Below are positions 41,762-42,290 of a DNA stretch of 42,290 nt, in pieces. The translations under genes and the position numbers were made by a program. The stretch is from Actinomycetota bacterium (GTDB lineage Bacteria; Actinomycetota; CADDZG01; WHSQ01). The number at the start of each line of letters is the position of its first letter. The first letter of the stretch is position 1. A model generated the notes under the pieces. The model was given only the letters and a program-made list of their open reading frames with translations. It did no database searches and had not been told where the DNA came from. The DNA is taken from the NCBI GenBank assembly GCA_030446465.1, contig JAUJNI010000002.1, positions 750,587 to 792,876 on the forward strand, read 5' to 3'.

Positions 41762-42171
41762 CGCTCATCGTCGATTCTGGACCGCTTTACGCATACGTGG
41801 ATGCCGATGACCGAAACCACCAACAGTGCCTCGAGCTGCTCGAGACCCATTCCGGTCCTCTACTGGTACCGGTCCTGTGTGTGACGGAAGTCGCGTCCTT
41901 GGTGCAGTCCCGACTGGGCCCGAAGGCAGAGGTTCGGTTCCTTGGCGACCTTGCAAGCGGCGTGCTCGTTCCCGAGCCGCCCGCCCCGGCTGATTGGCTG
42001 AGAATCGCCGAGCTGGTGTGGGAGTACCGCGATCTGCCCCTTGGTGCTGTGGACGCCTCAGTCGTGGCTGCCGCGGAAAGGCTGCAGCAAGCAGTGATAG
42101 CAACGCTTGATCGAAGACATTTCAGCGTCGTACGCCCTCGGGGGCTCGCCGCATTGGAGCTGCTGCCCTGA
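41758..42171 (+). CDS. PIN-domain ribonuclease toxin (VapC-like), non-standard start
   Basis: This 137-residue PIN nuclease is the likely toxin of the module. All four acidic positions are present: LIVDSGPLYAYVDADD, VLCVTEVASL, LGAVDASVVAAAERL and ATLDRRHFSVVRP. VapC toxins cut tRNA or rRNA and need Mg. The frame has no ATG, GTG or TTG before the first catalytic Asp; the expected Met is at the ATA 41758-41760, which overlaps the antitoxin TAG (ATAG), followed by GCG (Ala). The first standard start, GTG 41797, would delete the catalytic Asp. Start use is therefore an open question; the rest of the protein is intact. Confidence 0.8.
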   Translation: MALIVDSGPLYAYVDADDRNHQQCLELLETHSGPLLVPVLCVTEVASLVQSRLGPKAEVRFLGDLASGVLVPEPPAPADWLRIAELVWEYRDLPLGAVDASVVAAAERLQQAVIATLDRRHFSVVRPRGLAALELLP

Positions 42172-42218
42172 AGTACAAGACCTCGACACGATTGTTTTCG
42201 AGTTCCAGAGACCTCTCT

Positions 42219-42256
42219 CCGGGCCGGCCTCTCGTCCATTGTTGATCCGGCCCCGG
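42219..42256. terminator. GC-rich hairpin after the second toxin gene
   Basis: CCGGGCCGG at 42219-42227 pairs with CCGGCCCCGG at 42247-42256 (one bulged base) across a 19-base loop, 48 bases after the toxin stop. No T-run follows, so it is at most a factor-assisted terminator. The remaining bases up to the window end hold no gene I can support. Confidence 0.25.
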
Positions 42257-42290
42257 TGACGGGTGTGGGACTCACATCGGACGGCCGGCC

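Noticed and set aside
1-42290. tRNA, rRNA, riboswitch or insertion sequence
   Set aside because: I saw no cloverleaf, rRNA stretch, recognisable riboswitch core, transposase or terminal inverted repeats; a dedicated covariance search could still find a small RNA.

Overview
The window is GC-rich chromosomal DNA from an actinobacterium (Actinomycetota). The strongest evidence is a complete Pup-proteasome locus: ARC ATPase, Dop, Pup, PrcB, PrcA, PafA, PafB and PafC. It is flanked by trmI on one side and tatA-tatC-helY on the other, an order I recognise from actinobacteria including mycobacteria. I cannot assign genus or class. Many gene junctions are ATGA or GTGA stop/start overlaps, which suggests tight translational coupling.

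Layout. 1-7104: on the minus strand, a lysine-fermentation-type cluster kamA-kdd-amidohydrolase-kamD-kamE, with a divergent Lrp/AsnC regulator and a palindrome between it and kamA. 7105-9245: an accessory patch with a VapBC-like pair (toxin frameshifted), hicB with a truncated hicA, a GIY-YIG-like protein and a membrane protein. 9247-16796: lipid and fatty-acid genes, namely an acyl-CoA dehydrogenase, glpD, an alpha/beta hydrolase, and a thiolase / FAD-linked oxidase / diacylglycerol kinase operon. 16797-22600: small unknowns plus a DNA-repair patch with a LigD-type primase-polymerase carrying an in-frame 747-bp tandem duplication, a stand-alone ATP-dependent DNA ligase and a zinc-ribbon protein. 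22667-28449: an epimerase, the helicase HelY, an unknown membrane-anchored protein, TatC and TatA. 28498-40812: the Pup-proteasome locus, with two tandem endonuclease VII-like genes between pup and prcB. 40983-42290: a secreted protein and a second VapBC module.

How the genes fit together. KamA, KamDE and Kdd would take L-lysine to beta-lysine, then 3,5-diaminohexanoate, then 3-keto-5-aminohexanoate. The Lrp-type regulator is the natural sensor. The downstream kce and kal genes are not in the window. In the proteasome locus Dop readies Pup, PafA ligates it to substrates, ARC unfolds them and PrcAB degrades them. PafB and PafC are WYL regulators tied to the DNA-damage response in mycobacteria.

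Most notable points: (i) the duplicated polymerase domain, with two catalytically intact copies that differ almost only at silent sites; (ii) both VapC-like toxins have their expected N-terminus on a non-standard codon (TTA, ATA) overlapping the antitoxin TAG stop; (iii) twin endonuclease VII genes inside the proteasome operon; (iv) a YtcJ-like amidohydrolase embedded in the lysine operon; (v) at least five single-base frameshifts in otherwise well-conserved genes, which may be sequencing indels.
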